50,210 bases of DNA from positions 1 through 50,210 of the IMG/VR virus record IMGVR_UViG_3300045240_000072; one strand, written 5' to 3'. Position 1 is the first letter of the stretch. Every line of letters begins with the position of its first letter. The notes beneath the pieces were generated by a model. It was not told the origin of the DNA. It did no database searches and worked only from the letters and a program-made list of their open reading frames with translations. Positions 1 to 8,153 of this stretch are shown one piece after another. The stretch comes from a virus. The position numbers and the translations under genes were made by a program.

Positions 1-127
1 TGGCCGGGCTTGCGGCGCGCCATTTAAGAATTGCTTGTTTCATTTCCTCGTCGGTAAAAAATTCGTCCGCCCCGAACGCTTTCCACGCCCCGATCCATCC
101 TTGGTAACCGGAAGCCAGCTCGGCGAG
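1..127. repeat. Terminal direct repeat, left copy
   Basis: These 127 bases are identical to the last 127 bases of the window (50084-50210). The length is odd and equals a common maximum assembly k-mer, so this is most likely the overlap left when a circular or circularly permuted genome was assembled, not a biological terminal repeat. The DNA polymerase reading frame continues across the join without a break, which supports circular closure. Confidence 0.95.
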
Positions 128-1732
128 CTTGCCGACCTTTTTACGCATCGGGTGATGACCGCCGGTTTCCCGCTTGTGCCGCTCGAATTCCTCGAACGGT
201 ACGCCGGTAATTTTACTGGCCGACATTTCGTAAATTTTACCATGCGTGCGGAACACATCGATACGCCATTGCTCGCCGGCCAGCATCGCCAAACCGACGG
301 CCTCGATCGCTGAATAATCGGAGCATATGAGATCGTGGCCCTCCGCCGCAATAAGCAGGCCGCGCAACGAGCCAGACACGGCTGGCATAGCGTCGCCGAA
401 ATAATATTCAACGGTGCGTAAATCGCGCGTGTTGACCACGGCTATCGCGTCGGCAGCCGCACCAGCGGTCCATTCCGGGATCGGTTTCTTGCCTGGCGGT
501 TGCGGCATCTTGCACCAAGGGCAGACGGTATGCTGCAGGCCGAAATGTCGACCGCATCCGCATTGCAACACGGGCGGCCCGCTATTCGGCAAGTTGGTTG
601 GTTGCGGTCCGTTACCGGTCGCTCGGCCCGTGCGCGCAGCGTGGTAACTAAACAGGTCATGCAACCGGCCGGCGCGAGTCGTTTGGTTCCGCATCGCAAA
701 TACTTTTTTGACCGAAGCGGACCCAATGGCCTGACGGATTTCCAGCGCGCGGCGGCAGTCGGGCGGCAACCCTTCGGATTTGAGCATTGATTCGATTGCA
801 TCCTCGTCCATATTCGACATGTGGATACCGCGCTGATGTAGCCAATTTTGCAGTTTGGCCAGCTCGGACGCGCGTGCCACTTGGCCGCCGGTCAATTGGT
901 ATAGTTCGGCGTTATATTTCGCGTGCGCCTGTTCGATCACAGCGATGCAGGCATCAACCGATACCGTGTCGACCTGGACGCCGCGCGTGTTGATTCGTTG
1001 GTCACATATCCAGAATTCGAGTTCTTCGCCCTCAAGGTCGGGGCAACGGCTCGACGCTTCGGCCTCGGCGATGATGTCCTGCTCGTTGTACGTGTACAGC
1101 TTGGCCGCGTCGATCGGGTCGTCTTCGGGCCGGACGCGGCGGCGCGGGTCGGATTTGGTCGGGTTTCTCGGCATGCTGAATTTTTTCAACAGTCGATCGC
1201 CGTCGGCATCTTTCTGGTTGACCAGGCGCATGACCTCGGCGGATTTACCGAGCGTGCCGGGGTAGCACGAGGCCCGAGCCTTGGCCATGGCGCAGCGTGT
1301 TGAGGCGATGTGTAGCTCGGGCCAGCCGTAGCGGGGAACGCAAACCTTGTTCCAGATCCAGCGTTCAAACGCTACGTTCCAGGCTTCCAGCCAACCCGAC
1401 ATCGCCTCGAAGAATAAGTCTTCCGGGTTCGCCATACCCGGACACCAGAATCGCCGCCCTTTACCGTCTTTCAGATCGTAATAGAGGGACAGCACTTCCG
1501 TGCTCGGGTGCTCGGCATAGACCGCCGCGCCGACGACCGTCAAGCCTTTTTTCGTTGCACCGGGCGGGCAATCCCACTTTTGCGTTGCGTCGTTCCATAT
1601 TTGGCCCGCTTCGCTGTACGTCTCGAAGTCGAAATCCGGCATCACCGTGGCCACGCCCATACCGGCGAATAGGCGCGTGCCGGCCGAAAGTTCCTGGACG
1701 GGACGTGGGGGTGGCGGTAAATTATTCGTCAT
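1..1732 (-). CDS. DNA polymerase I (family A), N-terminal part with 3'-5' exonuclease; continues at 49530-50210
   Basis: This is the phage replicative DNA polymerase, split by the contig join. Reading leftwards from ATG 1732 and on from the right end to the stop at 49530 gives about 761 residues in one frame. The N-terminus has the exonuclease motif DFDFET (D35, E37). Palm motif A is DYSAIE (D472). Motif B follows at about residues 526-545, with the pattern RKKxGKxxELASGYQG. Motif C (VYDE, D716) lies in the right-hand piece. The start overlaps the end of a 29-residue ORF, in keeping with translational coupling. It is the last gene of the leftward replication operon. Family A phage polymerases of this size copy the phage genome together with the SSB-like protein and primase-helicase encoded here. 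No 5'-3' exonuclease domain is seen. Confidence 0.95.
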   Translation of the reverse strand, partial: MTNNLPPPPRPVQELSAGTRLFAGMGVATVMPDFDFETYSEAGQIWNDATQKWDCPPGATKKGLTVVGAAVYAEHPSTEVLSLYYDLKDGKGRRFWCPGMANPEDLFFEAMSGWLEAWNVAFERWIWNKVCVPRYGWPELHIASTRCAMAKARASCYPGTLGKSAEVMRLVNQKDADGDRLLKKFSMPRNPTKSDPRRRVRPEDDPIDAAKLYTYNEQDIIAEAEASSRCPDLEGEELEFWICDQRINTRGVQVDTVSVDACIAVIEQAHAKYNAELYQLTGGQVARASELAKLQNWLHQRGIHMSNMDEDAIESMLKSEGLPPDCRRALEIRQAIGSASVKKVFAMRNQTTRAGRLHDLFSYHAARTGRATGNGPQPTNLPNSGPPVLQCGCGRHFGLQHTVCPWCKMPQPPGKKPIPEWTAGAAADAIAVVNTRDLRTVEYYFGDAMPAVSGSLRGLLIAAEGHDLICSDYSAIEAVGLAMLAGEQWRIDVFRTHGKIYEMSASKITGVPFEEFERHKRETGGHHPMRKKVGKLAELASGYQGWIGAWKAFGADEFFTDEEMKQAILKWRAASPA

Positions 1733-1811
1733 CCGGCAAATACCCTTCAATGTCTTCCAAACGTTTCACCCCTGCGGGCAATACCGGTTTTGCGCCAGGG
1801 CGAAATTTCAA
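1722..1811 (-). CDS. Possible 29-residue protein with TTG start
   Basis: A short ORF fits exactly between two genes. Its TTG start overlaps the stop of the upstream gene as TTGA, and its TAA stop overlaps the polymerase ATG by 11 bases. The product is small, starts MKFRPGAKPVLPAG and ends acidic (YLPDDE). The spacing mirrors the coupled overlaps in the rest of the operon, which is the main support. I recognise no family. It could instead be leftover sequence used only to carry ribosomes to the polymerase start. Confidence 0.45.
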   Translation of the reverse strand: MKFRPGAKPVLPAGVKRLEDIEGYLPDDE

Positions 1812-2119
1812 ATAGCCGACAGGCAGCCCGAAGTCACGGCGTTGCGCTCGAAGTCGCGTATACCATCCGGGCTATCGGGCGACGGATGCGTCGCCCGATA
1901 GCCCATGACAAGCGCCACTTCCATCTCGGTAGCAGGAGGCGGACAATCTCCCTCGTAGATGTATTTTTCCGGCCCTTGGCCGGTCGTCTTCCAACCTCTA
2001 CCAAATGCGTAACGTTTCGCTTGTTTCATCGTACCCAATATGGTCAATTCCCGCGCTTTCGGGCTTCCTACTTGCGGGTATCCGCCCGTTTGAACGAACA
2101 ATCCGCCGCCATGTAACAT
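1808..2119 (-). CDS. Hypothetical protein, 103 residues
   Basis: A minus-strand ORF between the coiled-coil protein and the polymerase. The sequence begins MLHGGGLFVQTGGYPQVGSP and has a YIYEGDCPPPATEMEVALVMGYRA segment near residues 54-76. A second possible start at residue 31 (MKQAKRY) would give a 73-residue protein, and neither start has a strong ribosome site. No membrane segment, signal peptide or recognised motif is visible. Its position suggests a small accessory replication protein, but this is only by context. Confidence 0.6.
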   Translation of the reverse strand: MLHGGGLFVQTGGYPQVGSPKARELTILGTMKQAKRYAFGRGWKTTGQGPEKYIYEGDCPPPATEMEVALVMGYRATHPSPDSPDGIRDFERNAVTSGCLSAI

Positions 2120-2217
2120 CGCTCGTGGGCTGGCGGCGGTCAGTCAGCGCGGGCTGTGTACCACGATGACCAATCGCAGCCAGGATCGGATACCCCCACG
2201 AGGGCCGCTCTACTCAT
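2120..2217 (-). other. Gap between small replication genes with a possible 25-residue ORF
   Basis: An ATG directly follows the TAA stop of the coiled-coil gene (TAAATG) and opens a 25-codon ORF, 2140-2217, starting MSRAALVGV. The same 14-base string (forward CTCTACTCATTTA plus a preceding G) recurs just after the SSB-like gene at about 2548-2561, where the ORF is only 8 codons. It is more likely a repeated intercistronic element than a gene. Confidence 0.3.
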
Positions 2218-2511
2218 TTATCGCCGTGTCAGGGAGGCAGCAAACCGAACGATTAGGGGCGTTTCGATTTCTGTTGTCCCGCCCCAACGGTCCTTTTTCT
2301 CGACCACACGAGGGATAGGGTTCGGCAGAGCATCCAAAAGCGCATGCAGCTGTCCGACCTCGGCCACCAAAGCGTTTTTCTCTTCTCTCGCGGAATCTTT
2401 ACTATTTTCAGAACATTTCGCGGAATTTTTTGCGTCGTCGCGTTCCTTCGTGAGTATGCGAACTTGCTCGGTCAATTCCGTAACTTTTTGAAGCAATGTA
2501 ACTTTTGCCAT
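2218..2511 (-). CDS. Small coiled-coil protein
   Basis: The 97-residue product begins MAKVTLLQKVTELTEQVRIL and its first 60 residues show a heptad pattern typical of a parallel coiled coil, rich in Lys, Glu and Leu. The C-terminus (about 60-97) is not helical in character and contains PNPIPRVVEKKDRWGG. A good ribosome site, AGAGGAT, lies 7-8 bases before the ATG. It sits directly after the SSB-like gene in the replication operon. A structural or adaptor role in the replisome is plausible; no family was recognised. Confidence 0.7.
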   Translation of the reverse strand: MAKVTLLQKVTELTEQVRILTKERDDAKNSAKCSENSKDSAREEKNALVAEVGQLHALLDALPNPIPRVVEKKDRWGGTTEIETPLIVRFAASLTRR

Positions 2512-2557
2512 GATTGGGTATCCTCTAAAATTATTCCGGCGGGGTCGCTCTACTCAT

Positions 2558-3499
2558 TTACCGCATGTGGCCATTCGCCACGAGTGCATCATCGGTCCAT
2601 TGCGGATCAGCCTTGAACTGCGCGTACGTGTACGTCGGATTCAACCACATGCGACCTGGCGGCAATCCGCCTGGCGCTGCAGGTGGCGCGGGTGGTGCGA
2701 CCGGCGCGCTAGGTGGCGGCGGAACCTGAACGAAGCTCGGCGCCGGATGCACGGGCACCGGCGGCGTGACAGGGGCCGCAGAGACCGGGGCGACGGGTGC
2801 CGGCACAGCAGGGGAGGCAGACGCCGGCCCTGGGGCCGGCGGTAGGTTTGGGAGTGTGGCGACTCCGACCGGTACAGCACTTGCGCCGGGCGGCAAGGAT
2901 GTGGCTCCGAATGTCGCATCTGCCAGGCTCGGACCTTGGATGATTTCCTCGCCATAGGCAATGCGGCAAACAATGGCCGGATTCCAGTACAGGCCGGGCG
3001 ATTGACTCGGCTTGTTGTCTATGACGGAAACGAGGACTTGCACGTAGTAGCCGGGCTTGATGGCTTGCGGTTCCATGATGAATTCGGGCGCGGCCCCGTT
3101 CAATGCGGCGGCGCGCGGCGCTTGGGCCGACGACATCCAGATCACCCAATTGCCGGGGTAACCGATACTGTCGCACGGTTTCTTGCCGCGCTTATTCGGA
3201 ATCTGGCTATCGCCGTCCGTGATCTTCCACGCGAAATCAGGGCGTTGCGTTTCGCCGTTGACGAATGCGGCGTGCGCCAGCGCCCAGATCGGGCCGCCCC
3301 ATGGTTCGTTGGCCCAGTGCGCGCAGCCGGGCGTTTTGGGGATGGCCACGCCTATGCTGAAACGCTGCGTCGGTTGGCCCGCGTTCTGGCCGGATTTGAT
3401 GACGAGCGGCTTGCCGTCGTAATCGGTCGTCTCCGTCGTGTAAAGCGATCCGCCGATAAGGCGACCGGTCGGGGTGGTAAATTTGTGAGCATTTGCCAT
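2558..3499 (-). CDS. SSB-like protein (DUF2815-type) with Pro/Ala-rich tail
   Basis: The first 190 or so residues of this 313-residue protein (MANAHKFTTPTGRLIGGSLY...) look like the phage DUF2815/gp2.5-type single-strand DNA-binding fold: a beta-rich domain with conserved aromatic and glycine positions. Residues about 205-290 are a low-complexity Ala/Pro linker, and the tail ends WLNPTYTYAQFKADPQWTDD. It is next to a DUF2800-type nuclease, which is the usual partner gene of DUF2815 proteins in phages. It probably coats single-stranded DNA during replication and recombination. The long Pro/Ala linker is unusual for the family. Confidence 0.7.
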   Translation of the reverse strand: MANAHKFTTPTGRLIGGSLYTTETTDYDGKPLVIKSGQNAGQPTQRFSIGVAIPKTPGCAHWANEPWGGPIWALAHAAFVNGETQRPDFAWKITDGDSQIPNKRGKKPCDSIGYPGNWVIWMSSAQAPRAAALNGAAPEFIMEPQAIKPGYYVQVLVSVIDNKPSQSPGLYWNPAIVCRIAYGEEIIQGPSLADATFGATSLPPGASAVPVGVATLPNLPPAPGPASASPAVPAPVAPVSAAPVTPPVPVHPAPSFVQVPPPPSAPVAPPAPPAAPGGLPPGRMWLNPTYTYAQFKADPQWTDDALVANGHMR

Positions 3500-3512
3500 T
3501 TGGTAAATCCTT

Positions 3513-4652
3513 TCAGGTGGTAGGGAAAGACTTCAGTAATTCGTTGGTAGATTCCGGTACCAATTTCGGCGAGCCGGGCGGAAAAAAACTGTACTCGTCG
3601 ATCAGTTCGCGGGGTATGCCGGCTTTCTCCGCTTGCTTGGGTGTTAATAACGCCGGCTTGCGCAAATCAACGCCGAACATATCGCCGAGTGTGGCGATCT
3701 CCTGCGGCGGTCTGCCCCATGCTTGTCGACCCTTCGTGTACTCAATTGCATAACCCCGGACCCGTTCGCCGCGTTGGATCATTGAGTGCGCCGATTCCTT
3801 TAAGCCCGAGATACGGCCTTCGAGTGCGGCCTGGGCGCGTTCCAGCATGGCCAACTCGGCACCGGTTTGCATCGGCGTCAAGTCGACCGGTGTGCTACGC
3901 ATGGCCAGGTCCGCCGCTTCCAATGCGGTGCGCTGGTACGGCTCGCAGGCGTGGCGCCCGGAGCAATGCTTGCACTTCGGGTTCACTGTCGCGACCGGGT
4001 TCGGCTCATGCGCGGCTTCAGCAGCCATGCGCAGCTTGTTGACGTGGCCACGTAGTTCACTGGCGCGCACCGTGACGCGGCGGACCGGCTCGCGCAGGTA
4101 GCAACGGGGTTGAACGATAACCATATGCACCACGACGTGTTGATCGTCCTCCCCGCGCAACCCGAACCATTCGATTAATCCGGCCACATAGTCCATCAAT
4201 TGCCAGTTCTCGTATTCGTCCACGTAGTCATGTCCGAACTTGTAATCTATACAGTGTATGACGTGGCGTGAATCTCGAAAGTACGCGGCAAAATCAGGCG
4301 TTCCCCAGTTGTTTGCATGTACTCGGGAAATCGGAATTGTTTGCTCTACGAGCGGGTGGACTTCCGCACCTGAAGGATTCGAACGGGCCAATTCCTCGTG
4401 TACCGTATCGTAAAACAATTGCGCCCCGTCGCACATTTCATCGGTCAGCACAACCCCATTCGGCGCGATCAGACCGGCGTCAATCGGTTGCCCGGCGAAC
4501 AGTTGTTCGAACGCCCAATGTGCGGCGGTTCCCTCCGTTGCGGCAATTGAGTCTTCCGGCTCGGGATATCGTTGCCACATGCTCGGGGCGGCGGCGCACT
4601 TGACCCATATCGCGGCGCTGGACGGCGGAAGGAATGCGTGATTGCCGCTCAT
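3513..4652 (-). CDS. Cas4-like PD-(D/E)XK exonuclease (DUF2800-type)
   Basis: A 379-residue nuclease. Visible motifs are EGTAAH (E40), GTPD (D120), IDYKFG (D136, K138) and QLMDY (Q151, Y155), matching the RecB/Cas4 nuclease core. C19 with C227, C230 and C236 matches the four cysteines that hold the iron-sulfur cluster in AddB/Cas4-type nucleases. The chosen ATG at 4652 overlaps the previous stop (ATGA) and follows an AAAGG ribosome site, so a longer in-frame start at 4697 is less likely. In the operon with SSB and polymerase it probably resects double-stranded ends for recombination. DUF2800 proteins are usually annotated only as hypothetical or nuclease. Confidence 0.85.
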   Translation of the reverse strand: MSGNHAFLPPSSAAIWVKCAAAPSMWQRYPEPEDSIAATEGTAAHWAFEQLFAGQPIDAGLIAPNGVVLTDEMCDGAQLFYDTVHEELARSNPSGAEVHPLVEQTIPISRVHANNWGTPDFAAYFRDSRHVIHCIDYKFGHDYVDEYENWQLMDYVAGLIEWFGLRGEDDQHVVVHMVIVQPRCYLREPVRRVTVRASELRGHVNKLRMAAEAAHEPNPVATVNPKCKHCSGRHACEPYQRTALEAADLAMRSTPVDLTPMQTGAELAMLERAQAALEGRISGLKESAHSMIQRGERVRGYAIEYTKGRQAWGRPPQEIATLGDMFGVDLRKPALLTPKQAEKAGIPRELIDEYSFFPPGSPKLVPESTNELLKSFPTT

Positions 4653-4846
4653 AGCCCGCCTTTCGACGCGCCGAGACGGACTTTTCCGCACGCGCATTTA
4701 TATTGTCCCCGCGCCGATATCCTCACGCTTGACCCGTTCGGGCCGTGCCGCTCGTTACGAATCGTCACGTCACGAAACCATTCGTACTTATGCTTTTTGC
4801 CGGTTACCGAACAAGGCTCGGGCTTTGGTTTGTCAAGATAGTTCAT
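4649..4846 (-). CDS. Small zinc-finger-like protein
   Basis: The 65-residue product begins MNYLDKPKPEPCSVTGKKHKYEW and carries C12, H19 and a CACGK motif near residues 52-56, a likely zinc ribbon. It overlaps both neighbours by four bases (ATGA), so it is translated with the nuclease. Small Cys/His proteins of this type are common in phage early operons; no specific function can be given. Confidence 0.7.
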   Translation of the reverse strand: MNYLDKPKPEPCSVTGKKHKYEWFRDVTIRNERHGPNGSSVRISARGQYKCACGKVRLGASKGGL

Positions 4847-5055
4847 GCCGCCTCACCCGCAAGCCATTTCATGTACTGCGCGCCAATAATGCCCGCTTCA
4901 CCCGCGTTCAATTGCTCGGCGGTGAAACCGGTAATCTTTTCGTGCGAAATCCAGCAGCCCGCACCGAACTGTACGCCCTCGGTTCCGACGAACACTTCCC
5001 GCTTACTCGGCCCGTCCTCGGGGTATCCGACACACTCGACGCACTGGCACGTCAT
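4843..5055 (-). CDS. Hypothetical protein, 70 residues
   Basis: It begins MTCQCVECVGYPEDGPSKRE, with CxCxxC at the N-terminus that could bind a metal, and ends in a helical segment FTAEQLNAGEAGIIGAQYMKWL. It overlaps the genes on both sides by four bases, as expected for a tightly coupled operon. No family was recognised. Confidence 0.7.
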   Translation of the reverse strand: MTCQCVECVGYPEDGPSKREVFVGTEGVQFGAGCWISHEKITGFTAEQLNAGEAGIIGAQYMKWLAGEAA

Positions 5056-5903
5056 GACTGCACCCCAAAGATCGCGTCGTGTACCTGCGGCACAAGATCA
5101 GCGCGCGGGGCCAACGCCGGCAAGTGCGGGAACCCGAACCGCTGCAATACCGCGTCGACATGCTCTTTCGTAATCTGGCCAGACGTAAGTGCGGCCGTCA
5201 CTTTTGGCATAAGCTTGATAAACGTCATCGGGCCTGCAGGCGCGGCCGGAACGCCAGGTGGTGGGGGCGGTGCGCCGGGTACGGGCGGCGCTGGCGGGGC
5301 GGGGATCGCCATCACTTGCCGCAATTCAGCGGTAACCCGTGCGATTTCCTCGTCCGATACGCCGCGCTTGTTACGCCATGTCGCATCGGCGTTTTGCGTC
5401 TTCGTCGACGCATGAATTCGGCTATCCCACGGCAAGCCGTTTTTATCGAGAGGGACAAGGCTCGCTTGGGGTGCGGCAACAGTGCCCGGCGCAGCGGGAA
5501 TTGGGGGCGTTACAGGCAGTAAGGATGGGGCAGCGCCAACAACCGGAACCGCCGCAGTAGATGCACCCGTTACCGTACCGCCCGATGCGTTTGGGACGGC
5601 GAAGCTCGCCAGGTCGGGATCGATGCCGGTTGACGGGTTGTCGGCCGGTGAAAGGATCGCGCCGCCGAATGCAGCAAGGTCCGACGATACTGTATGTTCA
5701 ACATGCACAGTGACCGGCAGCTTACGACGGGCACGATCCGCTTCGGCCAATTCAGCTTTAACGGTTTGCACGGCAGGCGAATCCAACATGCCCTCGGCGA
5801 TCTTTTCCGCATTCCCCGTTTGCATCACGGCGACGAACGCGGCCAGGGCGGACCACTCCCGCTCGGTCGTTTCTGCCGCATTCAGCGTTATATTAATTCC
5901 CAT
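5052..5903 (-). CDS. Ala/Pro-rich early protein, 283 residues
   Basis: This is the first gene of the leftward operon. An N-terminal helical region (about 1-75) is followed by low-complexity Ala/Pro/Val stretches. A conserved-looking core reads LPWDSRIHASTKTQNADATW near residues 157-176 and is followed by a helical ATAEL/RQVM segment, a Pro-rich linker and a C-terminal helical domain. The LPWDxRIHAS block recurs in many phage early proteins of unknown role. ATG 5903 is chosen because GGA lies 8 bases upstream; an in-frame ATG at 5948 would lie inside the -10 region of the opposing promoter. It lies upstream of the nuclease and SSB, which hints at a DNA-transaction role. Confidence 0.75.
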   Translation of the reverse strand: MGINITLNAAETTEREWSALAAFVAVMQTGNAEKIAEGMLDSPAVQTVKAELAEADRARRKLPVTVHVEHTVSSDLAAFGGAILSPADNPSTGIDPDLASFAVPNASGGTVTGASTAAVPVVGAAPSLLPVTPPIPAAPGTVAAPQASLVPLDKNGLPWDSRIHASTKTQNADATWRNKRGVSDEEIARVTAELRQVMAIPAPPAPPVPGAPPPPPGVPAAPAGPMTFIKLMPKVTAALTSGQITKEHVDAVLQRFGFPHLPALAPRADLVPQVHDAIFGVQS

Positions 5904-5915
5904 AATTTCATCCGA

Positions 5916-5944
5916 TTGGTTAGTAGGAAGTCGTAAGATATGAT
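5916..5944 (+). promoter_or_regulatory. Rightward early promoter
   Basis: The plus strand has TTGGTT (5916-5921), a 17-base spacer and TATGAT (5939-5944), ahead of the rightward early operon starting at 5980. It overlaps the leftward promoter, with the two -10 boxes sharing bases 5939-5940. Confidence 0.6.
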
Positions 5945-5963
5945 ACATTAACTAAAACGTCAA
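5935..5963 (-). promoter_or_regulatory. Leftward early promoter
   Basis: The minus strand has TTGACG (5958-5963), a 17-base spacer and TATCTT (5935-5940), a good sigma70-type promoter for the replication operon starting at 5903. Its -10 overlaps the -10 of the opposing promoter, so the two probably cannot be occupied together. Confidence 0.65.
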
Positions 5964-5979
5964 CAGGAATTTTTCAAGT

Positions 5980-6333
5980 ATGGAACTTACCGTAGAGATT
6001 TTACAAAACATGGTGGCGGAACTCCTGAAAAACGCGCCGCCGAAACAGAATTTAATAGTTCATGCGGGAACGGCGTATTTGCTCGATGACGTACCCGATC
6101 CGTATTTTATTCCACTCGATATCCCGAAGTTTGAAATCACGCCACGCATGCCCTACCTCGGGACATATGGCACTATTATCGCGGACCCGATGTCGATGTG
6201 CCACCTCGTCGACGCAAGCCTGGTGCCCGACGCCCGACCGATCCGCCTCAGTTTGCGCCACTACCTCAAGCATTACGGCTACCGCATGTATACTGCGATC
6301 AAACGTCAACGCCGCGAGCGCGCATGTCGGTAA
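5980..6333 (+). CDS. Hypothetical protein, 117 residues
   Basis: The first gene of the rightward early operon. It begins MELTVEILQNMVAELLKNAP and contains a DDVPDPYFIPLDIPKFEITP segment, then a basic C-terminus (IKRQRRERACR). AGGA lies 11 bases before the ATG. Its 3' end overlaps the helicase start by 10 bases. No known family; the acidic-to-basic layout suggests a soluble protein. Confidence 0.7.
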   Translation: MELTVEILQNMVAELLKNAPPKQNLIVHAGTAYLLDDVPDPYFIPLDIPKFEITPRMPYLGTYGTIIADPMSMCHLVDASLVPDARPIRLSLRHYLKHYGYRMYTAIKRQRRERACR

Positions 6334-8126
6334 CGTTACGCCTTTACCAACAACGTCTAGACGACGATATCTCCATGCACTGGGCGGCCGGTCACCGCGT
6401 GGTCATGGCCGTCGCCCCGACCGGGTCCGGGAAGACCGTCCTGTTCTCCGAAAAACTACGCAAGCATAACGGTTCGTGTTGTGCCATCGCGCACCGTCGC
6501 GAACTGGTCGGGCAAATGTCGCTTGCACTGGCACGCAACGGCGTGCGCCATCGCGTGATCGGCCCTGACAAAACCGTCAAAGCATGCCAGCGCCTACAGA
6601 TCCGAAAGCTTGGCCGGCACTTCGTCGATCCGAACGCGCGGTGTGCAGCCGCCAGTGTGGACACCTTGATCAACATGAACCCGGCGGATCCGTGGCTTGG
6701 CCAAGTGACGCTATGGATCGGCGACGAGGGACACCACTTTCTAAAGGTGAACAAGTGGGGCAAAGCCGTCGCGCTATTCACGAACCCGGCGTGCCGCGGC
6801 TTGTTGGTCACAGCGACGCCGACCAGGGCCGACGGTAGAGGACTCGGCGCCGATAACGACGGACTGGCGCATGCGCTGGTCGAGGCACCCGGGCTGCGCG
6901 AATTGATTCACATGGGGTACTTGACGGATTACCGTATCTTTACGCAACCGTCCGATGTCGATTATTCAAGCGTTCCGGTCGGGCCGTCCGGCGAACTCGT
7001 TCACGCAAAACTATGCGAGGCGGTTCACGCATCGGGTACGTTCGTCGGCGATGTGGTCAAGTCATACCAGAAACACGCAGCCGGCAAACTGGGCGTTACG
7101 TTCGCGGTCGATGTCGAATCGGCGAGCGAGATCGCGGCAGCGTTCCGGGCGGCGGGCGTTTCGGCCGAGTGTGTGCATGCGGGGACGCCAGACGACCTAC
7201 GCGCCGATATTTTGGCGCGGTTCGAACGGCGCGAAGTGATGCAGCTCGTGAACGTGGACCTGTTCGGCGAAGGGTTCGACTTGCCGGCGATTGAGTGTGT
7301 ATCGCTGGCGCGTAAGACCGAATCGTTTTCGTTATTTGCGCAGCAGTGCGGGCGCGCGCTTCGACCTATGGAAGGGAAACAACATGCAATCATTATTGAC
7401 CACGTCGGTAACGTCTTTCGCCACGCCGTCATGCGAATGGATCCGTGGCTTGGCAGACCGGTTATCGACCTCTGCTACCGAATCTGGTCACTCGATCGGA
7501 AAGGATCTCGTGGTGGTCAAACCCCTGCAGATACCATGCCGGTACGGTATTGCCTCGGTAAAGACGGTATCAGAATGCTCGCCCCTGGAGTTCGAACCGA
7601 TTACGCCGACCGATCAGTCGAGGCTCTTGTACTTTCTGGAATGGCAGCGCGAACGGGCGCGGTTTGCGGCCTGCCGTTTGAGCGATTCCGACGTAAATGC
7701 CCTTTCTGCGATGAACCTATCCCCGAACCCGCCGGCCGAACCTCCCCCGAGCAAGTAGAGGGTGATCTCGGGGAGCTGGACCCCGCAACCCTTGCCGAAC
7801 TATTTGCCAAGATCGGCGGCGTGCAGACAGCGCGCATACCCGGGCACCTGGATGGCCCGGCGCGGATTGCAGCGCAGCGAAACATTGATGGCCGGCGCGA
7901 GGCGCAAGCAGCGATACAAAACGCGCTCGCCTGGTACGGCGGGTGGCTTGCGGCGCGCGGCATCGGCGACCAGGGCGAGCAATGGCGGGAGTTCTGGCAA
8001 ACGTTCGGCGCCGATGTGGCCACGATTCAAGCATTGCCCGCTCGCGGCATGTGGGAGTGGTACGGGAAAATAGGTGCGAAATTATCCGAATACGGTATTG
8101 ACGTTTCGGTCAATGCGGGTTTATAG
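6324..8126 (+). CDS. SF2 DEAD/DEAH-type DNA helicase
   Basis: A 600-residue superfamily 2 helicase. Motif I is APTGSGKT (about 30-38), motif II DEGHH (about 133-137), motif III VTATPTRADG (about 161-170), and motif VI QCGRALR (about 341-347). GEGFDLP precedes motif VI. A CPFC pair near residue 458 may be half of a zinc site. ATG 6324 overlaps the upstream stop; an in-frame ATG at 6198 would lie inside the previous gene. Proteins of this kind (UvsW/Rad25-like) remodel branched DNA or load at replication forks. Its place at the start of the rightward early operon fits phage replication or recombination. Confidence 0.9.
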   Translation: MSVTLRLYQQRLDDDISMHWAAGHRVVMAVAPTGSGKTVLFSEKLRKHNGSCCAIAHRRELVGQMSLALARNGVRHRVIGPDKTVKACQRLQIRKLGRHFVDPNARCAAASVDTLINMNPADPWLGQVTLWIGDEGHHFLKVNKWGKAVALFTNPACRGLLVTATPTRADGRGLGADNDGLAHALVEAPGLRELIHMGYLTDYRIFTQPSDVDYSSVPVGPSGELVHAKLCEAVHASGTFVGDVVKSYQKHAAGKLGVTFAVDVESASEIAAAFRAAGVSAECVHAGTPDDLRADILARFERREVMQLVNVDLFGEGFDLPAIECVSLARKTESFSLFAQQCGRALRPMEGKQHAIIIDHVGNVFRHAVMRMDPWLGRPVIDLCYRIWSLDRKGSRGGQTPADTMPVRYCLGKDGIRMLAPGVRTDYADRSVEALVLSGMAARTGAVCGLPFERFRRKCPFCDEPIPEPAGRTSPEQVEGDLGELDPATLAELFAKIGGVQTARIPGHLDGPARIAAQRNIDGRREAQAAIQNALAWYGGWLAARGIGDQGEQWREFWQTFGADVATIQALPARGMWEWYGKIGAKLSEYGIDVSVNAGL

Positions 8127-8153
8127 TTGCAACTCACTTACGAAGGAATCCCG

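Noticed and set aside
2936-3523. A 195-residue plus-strand ORF opposite the SSB-like gene
   Set aside because: Codon pattern and operon context support the minus-strand gene; no ribosome site or overlap supports this one.
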